This document shows positions 34,368 to 42,516 of a DNA stretch of 64,000 bases, piece by piece. Under the pieces are notes generated by a model, which saw only the letters and a list, made by a program, of their open reading frames with translations, was not told the origin of the DNA and searched no databases. The position numbers and the translations under genes are program-made. Each line of letters opens with the position of its first letter. Position 1 is the first letter of the stretch. The stretch spans positions 1-64,000 of the forward strand of contig CADBFO010000002.1 of NCBI GenBank assembly GCA_902794005.1. Direction: 5' to 3'. The DNA comes from an uncultured Bacteroidia bacterium (GTDB lineage Bacteria > Bacteroidota > Bacteroidia > Bacteroidales > UBA932).

Positions 34368-35351
34368 ATGAAAAAGATTCTCCTGTTTGCTTTGACAGCC
34401 CTTCTGAGCCTGACGGTACAGGCCCAGCAAATCCGTACGAACTACCGTTCGGAGGGCATGACGCACATCGCCACTGACTATGAGGCGTTTTCCATCGACA
34501 AAACGCCGGCCCAGATTCGGGTGGAACTGGTGGGTTTTCCCGACGGTTCCACGCTCTATCTGCTGTATGTCAATCTGGTGCAGAAAGAGGCTGCCGTGGT
34601 TCCCAAGGGGGTGAAAATGGCCGTTACCCTGCAAAACGGTAAAATCGTGCGGCTGGAACAAATCGGCCAGAGTTCCTCTACGCCCCGCCGTCAGGAAGAC
34701 GGGAATTTCCTGAGCCGTCTCAAGTATGCCGTGGAACCGGCCGAGATGGAAAAGATGGTGAAGGGCATCAAGGGGGCCGATATCGTCACCGGCTGGAACC
34801 CGGAGGATTACATCAGCGCAACCTGGACGGAAGACCGGATGGGGGAATTGCTCAAACGCCACTGCGAAGCCATCCTCAAGGCCTCCGAAACCACGATCGA
34901 CCTGGTGGCCGAGCTGGGCGGTTATACGGAGAACACCGGCAGCATCATGTCCACGTCCAATCCCATCGTGGGCCGCGGCAAGAATTTCGACTACAACATC
35001 ATCCTGTCGCATCTGTACTATAAAAACACCAACGGGGAAGACCTGGATCTGGCTTTCGTGATCGGCACCAAGGAAAAGTACCATATTCCCTACGATTCCT
35101 CCGTCCGCTTCACCCTGGCCGACGGCAGCGAGATTTCCCTGCTGCAAGCCCGTGATGATGAGAATTTTGTCTATGTCTATCCCACGCTGGAAGACCTTTA
35201 CCGGATGTGCTCGACGGAAATCACCGGCCTTGCCATCGATTATGAAGGCGGCACCCTTACGGACGGTTTTCCTGCCGGCGAGGGAAAGACGACTTTCTCG
35301 GAGGCTGTCAACCAGCAGCTTCAGCTTCTGCTGTCCATGAGTCCCAGATAA
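34368..35351 (+). CDS. Secreted protein of unknown function
   Basis: A 327-aa protein that I do not recognise. A Sec signal peptide (MKKILLFALTALLSLTVQA, cleaved before QQIRTNYR) points to the periplasm or outside. The body is mixed alpha/beta with no cysteine pairs, no repeats and no obvious catalytic motif. I start at 34368 because it gives the signal peptide and follows a -7-like box; an earlier in-frame ATG at 34308 would bury it. It is divergent from the polysaccharide export genes, so a link to envelope functions is possible but unproven. The tRNA gene follows 46 bp downstream. Confidence 0.75.
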   Translation: MKKILLFALTALLSLTVQAQQIRTNYRSEGMTHIATDYEAFSIDKTPAQIRVELVGFPDGSTLYLLYVNLVQKEAAVVPKGVKMAVTLQNGKIVRLEQIGQSSSTPRRQEDGNFLSRLKYAVEPAEMEKMVKGIKGADIVTGWNPEDYISATWTEDRMGELLKRHCEAILKASETTIDLVAELGGYTENTGSIMSTSNPIVGRGKNFDYNIILSHLYYKNTNGEDLDLAFVIGTKEKYHIPYDSSVRFTLADGSEISLLQARDDENFVYVYPTLEDLYRMCSTEITGLAIDYEGGTLTDGFPAGEGKTTFSEAVNQQLQLLLSMSPR

Positions 35352-35397
35352 TTGCATTTTGGCAATTTTTAACTAACTTTGCAACCCCAAACGGGAT

Positions 35398-35471
35398 GGT
35401 TCCGTAGCTCAGCTGGATAGAGCAACAGCCTTCTAAGCTGTGGGTCCGGGGTTCGAATCCCCGCGGAATCA
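35398..35471 (+). tRNA. tRNA-Arg (anticodon UCU)
   Basis: A 74-nt cloverleaf without encoded CCA. The acceptor stem pairs GGTTCCG with CGGAATC (one G-U). The D-arm region AGCTCAGCTGGATAGAGCA, anticodon stem ACAGC/GCTGT with loop CTTCTAA (anticodon TCT at 35432-35434) and T-arm CCGGGGTTCGAATCCCCG (GTTCGAATC) are all standard. Confidence 0.96.
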
Positions 35472-35481
35472 CGAACAGAAC

Positions 35482-35537
35482 GAAAAGTCAAAGGAGAGAA
35501 GGACAAACTTGCTTGTCCTTCTCTCCTTTGACTTTTC
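35482..35537 (+). terminator. Long perfect hairpin after tRNA-Arg
   Basis: Inverted repeat with identical 25-base arms (35482-35506 and 35513-35537) and a six-base loop, beginning 10 bases after the tRNA. The right arm ends in CTTTTC, giving a short U run. A strong transcription terminator for the tRNA is the simplest reading. Confidence 0.7.
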
Positions 35538-35539
35538 AG

Positions 35540-35718
35540 TGGCCCCCGGCAGGGGGCCGTGATGTGGACGCCGACAGGCGGCCAAATCACAACTGTTCGT
35601 GGCCCCCGGCAGGGGGCCGTGATGTGGACGCCGACAGGCGGCCAAATCACAACTGTTCGTGGCCCCCGGCAGGGGGCCGTGATGTGGACGCCGCAGGCGG
35701 CCAAATCACATCTGTTCG
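35540..35718. repeat. Threefold 60-bp tandem repeat
   Basis: Units at 35540-35599, 35600-35659 and 35660-35718 are nearly identical; the third lacks one base and has a changed tail. Each unit can form two hairpins: GGCCCCC with GGGGGCC, and GTGAT with ATCAC enclosing CGCC/GGCG. No gene is called here: the three plus-strand frames only repeat the same 20-residue pattern. Confidence 0.85.
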
Positions 35719-35726
35719 AAGAGTCG

Positions 35727-36767
35727 TTATCTCTTATTTGCCGCCCTGATCCGTCCCAGGATGGTTTCGGCCCAAGTTGCGTCACCGGGAATCTGATAGC
35801 GGCAGTTTCCTTCAGGCGAGGCGGAAAACTGTGTGATGGCGTCTTGGGTAATGCTCACCTTACCCCTTCCGGACAGCGTGAAGAGACCATCCCCTTCAAC
35901 GGCATGGATGACGGTCATCGGATCCCACATCTTCTGGCCGGTATCGCATTTACATGTGAGATATACCTGTTTGATGGGGTGGACGTCAGTCCATGACACA
36001 TCGGCAATCACATCTTCCGGAGTGTACTCGACCGGGTCCCCTGCTTCCATGGGCGTGAAGACGATATCGACGTCATCTGGCCAAAGGCGGAAGAAGGTCT
36101 GTGCGAAAGATATACCCTGGAAGAAGTTGAAGTCAGGTTCAATCGAATCGCCGAAGACGCCTCCCATCAACTGAATCTTTTTCACTTTCTTCCTGACCAG
36201 TTGGACACCGTCAAGAGGCGAGTATTCATCCGCTTCGGACTCCAGCAGTTGGGCAAGCGCCGTGACGAATCCGATGGAGCAGATGGTAACAGACTTGTCA
36301 GGAGCTTCGGACAGGAGCTTCCTATAAAGTTCCCATCCGTCGGGGAGCGAGGAATAGTCACTGATGGTACGCTCGAACATCGGCCGTCCGTCCTTGCCCG
36401 TATAAGTATAAGAAGAGAGTCCCTTGTAATCAATCCAGACGACGGGGGAAGGTATTCCCTTCCTGACAAGGCCGATGGGAGTGTCTCCGTGCCCGAAATA
36501 GGTGTTCATGATGTCGGCCACGGCAGCACAGGCTTCGCCTTCTCTGTCAACGACAACGCCCAGCAGTTTGCATTTATTGTCGTCTTCATACCGGTAAAGC
36601 ATCTCAAGGGCGAACAGGTCGTCGGTCGAGGAACCGATGTCGGTGTCAAGAATAATCATCGGCACGCCGTCATAGGAAGTCTCGGCACGGTTGTTTGAGT
36701 GGCAGGCTGACAGTGTCAGGAGAAGAACCGTGAAAAGGGAGAGGTGAAAGGGATGGTGGAGGATCAT
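35727..36767 (-). CDS. Nucleoside hydrolase-like lipoprotein
   Basis: A 346-aa protein of the inosine/uridine-preferring nucleoside hydrolase family. A lipoprotein signal (MILHHPFHLSLFTVLLLTLSAC) places it in the periplasm or on the surface. The calcium-binding Asp cluster appears as ILDTDIGSSTDDLFALEML (about 39-57), the longer-spaced form known from Bacteroidota members (compare DTDxGNDVDD). PDKSVTICSIGFVTALAQLL and KIQLMGGVFGDS carry other conserved parts. I place the start at the ATG of the signal peptide; the frame stays open further upstream into the gltS gene. The substrate is unknown. Confidence 0.85.
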   Translation of the reverse strand: MILHHPFHLSLFTVLLLTLSACHSNNRAETSYDGVPMIILDTDIGSSTDDLFALEMLYRYEDDNKCKLLGVVVDREGEACAAVADIMNTYFGHGDTPIGLVRKGIPSPVVWIDYKGLSSYTYTGKDGRPMFERTISDYSSLPDGWELYRKLLSEAPDKSVTICSIGFVTALAQLLESEADEYSPLDGVQLVRKKVKKIQLMGGVFGDSIEPDFNFFQGISFAQTFFRLWPDDVDIVFTPMEAGDPVEYTPEDVIADVSWTDVHPIKQVYLTCKCDTGQKMWDPMTVIHAVEGDGLFTLSGRGKVSITQDAITQFSASPEGNCRYQIPGDATWAETILGRIRAANKR

Positions 36768-36829
36768 AACAATTCGTTTGAAAGAAAGATAAACGGCCTG
36801 CATCCAGACGACATACGTCTCCGGCATGG

Positions 36830-38041
36830 CTATCCGGTCCAATTCAGGAACAGGGTCACGATTCCGGTGTTGATAAGGTCCACGAACATGGCGCCGATAA
36901 TGGGAACGATGACAAACGGCGCCGTGGCATAGCGGTATTTGTAACAGACCGCCGACATATTGGCCATGGCGTTGGGCGTAGCCCCCAGGCCGAAGCCGCA
37001 CAAACCGCTCACCAGGACAGCGCTGTCGTAGTTCTTTCCCAGCAGCGGAAACGCCACAAATGCCCCGTAGAAAGCCATGAAGGCCACTTGCGACAGCAAA
37101 ATGAGGGTAAGCGGAACCGCCAGCGACGCCAGTTCCCACAGGCGCAGGCTGGCCATCGCCATTCCCAGGAACAGCTGCAGGCAGATATCGCCGATGGAGA
37201 CCACTTCTCCCAGCCCCAACTCCTTCTCCCATGCCGGTGAAAAGCCAAAGACATTCCGGATAAGGCAGGCCGCCAGCAGGGCGCCGAAGTAAGTGGGGAA
37301 CGTAATGCCCGTCAGGGCCAGAAGCCGGCTCAGCCCCGTTCCCAGGGCCATGGCCAGGGTGAGAACGCAGGCTCCCCGGAGGTATTTCCGGAAAGCTTTC
37401 TCTTCGGAAAGGGTTTGGTTCTCACGGGATTCCGTGGTGGAGATCGCAGCCGTGTCATCGGCGGAATCCGACAATTCGGACAATTTGTTGCGACGGATAA
37501 GCACCTCTCCCAGCGGACCGCCCAGCAGGGAACCGGCCACCAGACCGAAGGTGGCGGCCGCCAGGGTGACGGAAGAGGCCCCCGGAAGGCCCATCTGTTC
37601 CAGCAGAGGGGAGAATCCCCCGGCGGTTCCGTGTCCGCCGCTCATGGGAATCGAGCCGGCGGCCATGCCCAGGAGCGGATTCAGCCCCAGCCCCTTCGCA
37701 ATCCCCACTGAAATGAGATTCTGCGCCACAATGAGAACCGCCACCAGGCCGATCATCACCAGAAGCGGTTTGCCGCCCCGGCGCAGGACGCGGACATCGG
37801 ACTGGAAGCCCACCGAGGTGAAGAACAGCATCATGCAAAGGTCTTTCACCGTGCCGTCAAAGCTGCATTCCACGTCGAAAACGCTGTATAGAAGCAGCGA
37901 CAGAAGGGAGATGAGAAGCCCTCCCGAAACGGGCGCCGGGATACAGAAACGCTTCAGAAAACCCACTTTCCGCGTAAAGTACATCCCCAGGAGCAGGGCC
38001 ACAACACCTACTCCCGCGCTCGCATACATATCCAGCGTCAT
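36830..38041 (-). CDS. gltS: Sodium/glutamate symporter
   Basis: A 403-aa inner-membrane carrier of the GltS family with about ten helices. The family signature motif is duplicated: AAGSIPMSGGHGTAGGFSPLL in the first half and GLCGFGLGATPNAMANMSAV in the second, the GGHGT and GATPNAMAN pore-loop sequences. Transport of glutamate with sodium is expected. The start at 38041 is preferred over an upstream GTG/ATG frame because a minus-strand TATCTTTA (38069-38076) lies 28 bp ahead. It is divergent from the M23 peptidase gene. Confidence 0.94.
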   Translation of the reverse strand: MTLDMYASAGVGVVALLLGMYFTRKVGFLKRFCIPAPVSGGLLISLLSLLLYSVFDVECSFDGTVKDLCMMLFFTSVGFQSDVRVLRRGGKPLLVMIGLVAVLIVAQNLISVGIAKGLGLNPLLGMAAGSIPMSGGHGTAGGFSPLLEQMGLPGASSVTLAAATFGLVAGSLLGGPLGEVLIRRNKLSELSDSADDTAAISTTESRENQTLSEEKAFRKYLRGACVLTLAMALGTGLSRLLALTGITFPTYFGALLAACLIRNVFGFSPAWEKELGLGEVVSIGDICLQLFLGMAMASLRLWELASLAVPLTLILLSQVAFMAFYGAFVAFPLLGKNYDSAVLVSGLCGFGLGATPNAMANMSAVCYKYRYATAPFVIVPIIGAMFVDLINTGIVTLFLNWTG

Positions 38042-38120
38042 TGTCAAGGCAAGCAATTTTGTGTCATGTAAAGATAGCGAAAGTTTTTTGAATGACGATT
38101 TTTCAGTAAATTTGTTCACC

Positions 38121-39344
38121 ATGAAAAAATACCTGCATATTCTCTTTCTGGCATTGTCTGCCGTTTCGTGCGTGCAAAATGCGAAAAAACAGGTTCCTCC
38201 GGAAATCGTCGTCGCAAAAGATACGGTTTATCCGCTGGGCTTCTGCACGGATTCGTTCCGGGTGGTCTCCGGCGAAATCAAAGCCGGGGAAAATTTCATG
38301 GCCTGGGTCACCCGCGCCGGCCTTTCGCGGGAGAAGGCGCTCTGTCTGGCCCAGGTTTGCGACAGCGTTTTTGACGTACGGAAAATGCGTGCCGGAGCCG
38401 GCTGGAAGGCCTATTTCAAGGATTCCACGCAGCTCCGCTACCTCGTTTATGACAACAGCCGCATCCGGCAGACCATCTTCTGCTGCGGGGATTCGCTGTG
38501 GGTACGGCGGTACGACAAACCCGTCCGGACCGTGGAAAAGAAGGCCGATGTCACCATCCGCTCTTCCCTCTGGAGCGACATGACGGCCGCCGGAGCCTCG
38601 CCGGAACTGATTTCCATGCTGTCCGACATCTATGCCTGGACGGTGGATTTCTTCGGCCTGCAGAAAGGAGACCGTTTCCGCATCCTTTACAGCGAGGATT
38701 TCTGCGAAGGGGAATCCGTGGGAGTGGGCCGCATCCGCTATGCCGAATTCATCCGGGACACCACCTGCCTCCCGGCCATTTGGCTGGACCAGGGAGACGG
38801 CGGCAATGCTTATTGGAACGCCAAGGGAGAGAGCCTGCGCAAGGCTTTCCTGAAAGCGCCGCTCAAATTCACCCGCATTTCATCGGGCTTCTCCTATCAT
38901 CGGCGGCATCCCGTTCACGGAGTCGTCCGACCCCATACGGGCGTGGATTACGCCGCCCCCACCGGCACGCCGGTCATGAGCATCGGCGACGGAACCGTCG
39001 TCAGTGCAGGCTGGGGCGGCGGGGGAGGAAAGACCGTCAAAATCCGCCACAATTCCGTGTACACCACGGGCTACCTGCATCTTTCCCGCTTCGCCGTGAG
39101 TGCGGGTCAGCGGGTGAGTCAGGGCCAGGTGATCGGCTATGTGGGAAGGACGGGCACCGCAACGGGCCCGCACCTGGACTTCCGCGTCTGGAAAAACGGG
39201 ACGCCCATCGATCCGCTCAAGATGGAGTCTCCGCCGGCGGAACCGATCGGCCCGGAATACCTTCCGCTCCTACAGATGAGAAGTAAGGAGCTTCATGCCC
39301 TCTTCGGGGATGAAGCAGATGTCGTCGGCCGAAGCGGGGACTAG
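38121..39344 (+). CDS. M23-family metallopeptidase (LytM-like)
   Basis: A 407-aa exported protein with a lipoprotein-type signal (MKKYLHILFLALSAVSC). The N-terminal half resembles the LysM-like/OapA region of large M23 endopeptidases, and the catalytic domain lies at about residues 255-380: PHTGVDYAAPTGTPV supplies the first His and Asp zinc ligands, TGYLHLSRF follows, and ATGPHLDFRVW replaces the usual HLHF. The final His ligand is therefore an Asp, as I recall for other Bacteroidota members. It probably cuts peptidoglycan cross-bridges. A -7-like TAAATTTG (38107-38114) precedes the ATG. Its 3' end overlaps manA on the other strand by 75 bp. Confidence 0.9.
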   Translation: MKKYLHILFLALSAVSCVQNAKKQVPPEIVVAKDTVYPLGFCTDSFRVVSGEIKAGENFMAWVTRAGLSREKALCLAQVCDSVFDVRKMRAGAGWKAYFKDSTQLRYLVYDNSRIRQTIFCCGDSLWVRRYDKPVRTVEKKADVTIRSSLWSDMTAAGASPELISMLSDIYAWTVDFFGLQKGDRFRILYSEDFCEGESVGVGRIRYAEFIRDTTCLPAIWLDQGDGGNAYWNAKGESLRKAFLKAPLKFTRISSGFSYHRRHPVHGVVRPHTGVDYAAPTGTPVMSIGDGTVVSAGWGGGGGKTVKIRHNSVYTTGYLHLSRFAVSAGQRVSQGQVIGYVGRTGTATGPHLDFRVWKNGTPIDPLKMESPPAEPIGPEYLPLLQMRSKELHALFGDEADVVGRSGD

Positions 39345-40238
39345 CACCGTTTCTCCTTGATGCACGGCCATTTCCTCGCCGTCCACCTCCAGGGTTCCGC
39401 GGCCGCTCAGGCACATCACCACCAGGAACGAATCCAACTCTGAAAGGTCTTTCGCATAAGGGAGCGTGAGGTCGTAGATGCTGGTGGTGAAATACTGGCA
39501 GCTCACCACTTCCACTTCCTCGTTCCGGACGGGGGTATAATCCGTCCGGTAATTGTCGTAAACGGTGTAGTCGATGGCGTCCTTGGCCAGTTCGGTGTGC
39601 ACCTCGCGCGGTTTTCCGTCCAGGCCCAGGCGACCGTAGTCGTAGATGCGGTAGGTGATGTCGGAAGTCTGCTGGATCTCGGCGATGAAGCAGCCGCCGC
39701 AGATGGCATGGATGCGGCCCGCCGGCAGGAAGAAGACATCGCCGGGATGCACTTCGTGGCGGGCCAGCACATCGGTGATGGTGCCGTCGGCCACCCTGGC
39801 GACGTATTCTTCGGGCGTGATGTGCTCTTTGAGGCCGGCCAGCAGGTGAGCCCCGGGCTCGGCATCCACCACATACCACATCTCCGTCTTTCCCTTGGAG
39901 CCGTTGTGGCGCATGGCGGCCAGCTCGTCATTGGGATGCACCTGGATGGAGAGGTCCGTCAGCGCGTCGATAAACTTGATCAGGAGGGGGAACTCATCCC
40001 CGGTGTTTTCATATACATGCCTGCCGATGAGCTCGCCTTTGTATTCTTTGACAAGGTCGGCGATGGTGCGGCCCGCCAGTGGACCTTCGGTCACGATGCT
40101 CTCGTTGCCATGTACGCCGGATAGTTCCCAGCTTTCGCCGATATGTTTCTGGTCGGTTTCAATTTCCTTGTAGGGCGCAATCTTTTCTCCGCCCCAAACG
40201 ATCGTTTTTAAGATAGGCTTGAATTTCAGTGGATACAT
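39270..40238 (-). CDS. manA: Mannose-6-phosphate isomerase, class I
   Basis: A 322-aa cupin-fold zinc enzyme interconverting mannose-6-phosphate and fructose-6-phosphate. Zinc-ligand regions are SIQVHPNDELAA (about 97-108), KTEMWYVVDAEPG and PAGRIHAICGG (about 173-183). The N-terminal FKPILKTIVWGGEKI and ESWELSG match the short bacterial form. Its position beside a cluster of mannosidases suggests it feeds released mannose into glycolysis, although a mannose kinase is not obvious here. The first GH92 gene starts the same strand further on, and its 3' end lies 24 bp beyond the manA start. Confidence 0.95.
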   Translation of the reverse strand: MYPLKFKPILKTIVWGGEKIAPYKEIETDQKHIGESWELSGVHGNESIVTEGPLAGRTIADLVKEYKGELIGRHVYENTGDEFPLLIKFIDALTDLSIQVHPNDELAAMRHNGSKGKTEMWYVVDAEPGAHLLAGLKEHITPEEYVARVADGTITDVLARHEVHPGDVFFLPAGRIHAICGGCFIAEIQQTSDITYRIYDYGRLGLDGKPREVHTELAKDAIDYTVYDNYRTDYTPVRNEEVEVVSCQYFTTSIYDLTLPYAKDLSELDSFLVVMCLSGRGTLEVDGEEMAVHQGETVLVPASADDICFIPEEGMKLLTSHL

Positions 40239-40261
40239 ACCCTTTCTGACTTAAAATCAAA

Positions 40262-42463
40262 CTATTTTATCAAAGTATATTCCAGGGTTCCGCCGGCGAC
40301 GATGTCCTTGTATTCGATATAGGGCAGCTCGTAGGGCCGGCCGTTGAGTTTCACGGAGGCGATGTGCCCGTCCAGGGGACCGTCGGCCTTGATGGTGAAT
40401 TCGCCGCCGGCCACCTTCACGACTTCCTTCCGGAACAGCGGCAGGCCGAACCAGAACCTCGGACAGGCCGGTTCCACCTGGTAGAAGCCCATGGAGGAGA
40501 GCACATACCAGGCGCTCATCTGGCCCACATCCTCATTGCCGGCGAGGCCTTCCACATCGTTGAAATACATCTGCTCATAGACCTGACGCAGGCGGGCGGC
40601 AGCCTTCTGGGGGCGGCCCAGCATGCTGTACAGGTAAATGGTGTGGTGACCCGGCTCATTGCCATGCGCATATTGGCCGATCAGGCCGGAGATGTCCGGC
40701 GAGGCGTTCTCGCCCTCCACGCGGTCCGGCGCCTCGAACAGGCCGTCCAGCTTGGCCTCCATGGCTTCCTTGCTGCCGAACAGGGACGCCAGGCCGTCCA
40801 CATCCTGCGGAACCAGCCAGATATACTGCCAGCCGGTGCCTTCGGTGTAGTCGGACGTCTCGTGGCGGGAATAGATGGGGTCGAAGGGTTCGGTGAAGGA
40901 GCCGTCGGTCTTGCGGCCGCGCATGAACTGAAGCTCGGGATCCCAGAAATGGCGGTACGAGCGGCTGCGCTCGCGGTAGGTGGCGGCTACGTCGGCGCGT
41001 CCCAGGAAGTCGGCCGCATTGGCCAGGGCACCGTCGGCGATGGCATATTCCATGTCGTTGGCCACGGATTCGTGGTAGAGGTCGGCCGGGATGAAGCCGT
41101 ACTGCATGCGCAGGTCCTGCCCACGGTCGGGCATGGTGGCCGTGGCGGTCATGGCGGCGAGGATTTCATCGTCGGTGAGGCCGGCGCGGAAGCCTTTCAC
41201 CACGGCGTCGGCAAAGGAAACCAGACCGGGGTTCCCCACCATGCAGTCCGTCTCATTGCCCATCAGGTGCCAGACCGGGAGGTCGCCCTGTTCCTTATAA
41301 ATATGGTACATGGTGGCCACGATGTCGTCCATCTTTTCGGGATGGATGAGCGTCATCAGCGGCATGGCGGCCCGGTAGGTGTCCCAGAGGGAGAAGGTGG
41401 TATAGTTCTGGAAATCGCCCTGGCGCACCAGGTCGTCGCTTCCGCGGTACTGGCCGTCCACGTCATTGTATCGGCTGGGGGCCACCATCGTGTGGTAGAG
41501 GGCGGTGTAGAAGACCGTGCGCTCGTCGGCATTGTCGGTTTCGATTTTCACCTTGCCCAGTTCCTTGTTCCAGGCGGTGCGGGCGGCAGCCTTGACGGCC
41601 TCGAAGTCCCAGCCGGGGAGTTCGGCGGCCATGTTGGCCTTGGCGCCTTCCACTGAAACGGGGGAGAGGGCCACCTTCACCAGCACCTGGTCTCCTTCCG
41701 CCGTCCGGCCGATGTCATAGCGCCCGTAGAGGGGTTTGCGGAGGGCGCCGCGCTCGCTTTCGTTGACGGGGTTTTCGCTCACGGAGAAGCCCGTGGAGGG
41801 GCGGGAGAATTCGGCCCAGAAGAAAATCTTCTGGTTCTTGGCCCAGCCGCTGGAGTAGCGCCAGCCGCCCAGGGCGGTCACCTGGCCTTCGCCGTTTTTC
41901 TCCAGCTTGAAGCCGGCATCCCTTACGTCGTCCCAGCAACCGCCGTTCTCCAGGTCGAAGAGAAGGGCGCTCTGCTCATGGGCGGGGAAGGTATAGCGGT
42001 GGAACCCCACGCGGGAGGTGGCGGTCATTTCGGCCTTGATGCCGTAGCGGACGAGCGGAACGCTGTAGTAGCCGGGTTCGGTGATTTCCTGGCTGCGGTC
42101 GGCATAGCTCCAGGCGCCGCTTTCCGGGTCGTTCTCCGTTCCGCGGGATGGCTTGGTGAGGCCGGTGACGGGCATCACGGTCACGTCAAAAAGGTCGCCG
42201 ATGCCGGTGCCGGAAAGATGGGTGTGGCTGAAGCCGATGACGGTGTTGTCGCTGTCATGATAACCGGAGCACCAGTCCCAACTTTGCGGGATGCTGGTGG
42301 GACCCAGCTGCACGAAGCCGAAGGGGACATTGGCTCCTACGAAGACGTGGCCATGGCCGCCGGTTCCGATTTTCGGATTCACATAGGAAGCGTAGTCTTC
42401 CGCCTGGGGGGCGCTGCAGGCGGCCAGAAGCACCGCGGCCGCAGCGAAAAGGATTTTTTTCAT
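40262..42463 (-). CDS. GH92 alpha-mannosidase lipoprotein
   Basis: A 733-aa calcium-dependent exo-alpha-mannosidase of family GH92. A lipoprotein signal (MKKILFAAAAVLLAAC) anchors it. Family marks are SYVNPKIGTGGHGHVFVGANVPFGFVQLGP (about 26-55), FSHTHLSGTG, FSLWDTYRAAMPLMTLIHPE, HLMGNETDCMVGNPG and the C-terminal GNEDVGQMSAWYVLSSMGFY that carries catalytic acid/base residues of the family. GH92 enzymes remove alpha-1,2, -1,3, -1,4 or -1,6 mannose; I cannot fix the linkage. It lies downstream of the CBM9-like gene on the same strand, with a dispersed repeat in the gap. Confidence 0.94.
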   Translation of the reverse strand: MKKILFAAAAVLLAACSAPQAEDYASYVNPKIGTGGHGHVFVGANVPFGFVQLGPTSIPQSWDWCSGYHDSDNTVIGFSHTHLSGTGIGDLFDVTVMPVTGLTKPSRGTENDPESGAWSYADRSQEITEPGYYSVPLVRYGIKAEMTATSRVGFHRYTFPAHEQSALLFDLENGGCWDDVRDAGFKLEKNGEGQVTALGGWRYSSGWAKNQKIFFWAEFSRPSTGFSVSENPVNESERGALRKPLYGRYDIGRTAEGDQVLVKVALSPVSVEGAKANMAAELPGWDFEAVKAAARTAWNKELGKVKIETDNADERTVFYTALYHTMVAPSRYNDVDGQYRGSDDLVRQGDFQNYTTFSLWDTYRAAMPLMTLIHPEKMDDIVATMYHIYKEQGDLPVWHLMGNETDCMVGNPGLVSFADAVVKGFRAGLTDDEILAAMTATATMPDRGQDLRMQYGFIPADLYHESVANDMEYAIADGALANAADFLGRADVAATYRERSRSYRHFWDPELQFMRGRKTDGSFTEPFDPIYSRHETSDYTEGTGWQYIWLVPQDVDGLASLFGSKEAMEAKLDGLFEAPDRVEGENASPDISGLIGQYAHGNEPGHHTIYLYSMLGRPQKAAARLRQVYEQMYFNDVEGLAGNEDVGQMSAWYVLSSMGFYQVEPACPRFWFGLPLFRKEVVKVAGGEFTIKADGPLDGHIASVKLNGRPYELPYIEYKDIVAGGTLEYTLIK

Positions 42464-42470
42464 ATCGTTT

Positions 42471-42516
42471 GTCATTCTGATCCCTTGTTTGTCATTCTGA
42501 GCGAAGCGAAGAATCT
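42471..42516 (+). repeat. GTCATTCTGA...GAAGAATCT repeat, copy F
   Basis: A short head (GTCATTCTGA, 42471-42480) and a full unit (42491-42516). Here the repeat is read on the plus strand while both flanking genes are on the minus strand. It overlaps the CBM9-like stop codon and ends 8 bp before the GH92 start, so it is still next to a start codon but in the opposite direction from the other copies. Confidence 0.8.

Noticed and set aside
35559..35996. A protein-coding gene with 20-residue repeats over the tandem repeat
   Set aside because: A 60-bp period keeps all frames open on both strands, and the frame runs into the antisense of the nucleoside hydrolase gene. The repeated peptide has no signal or domain.
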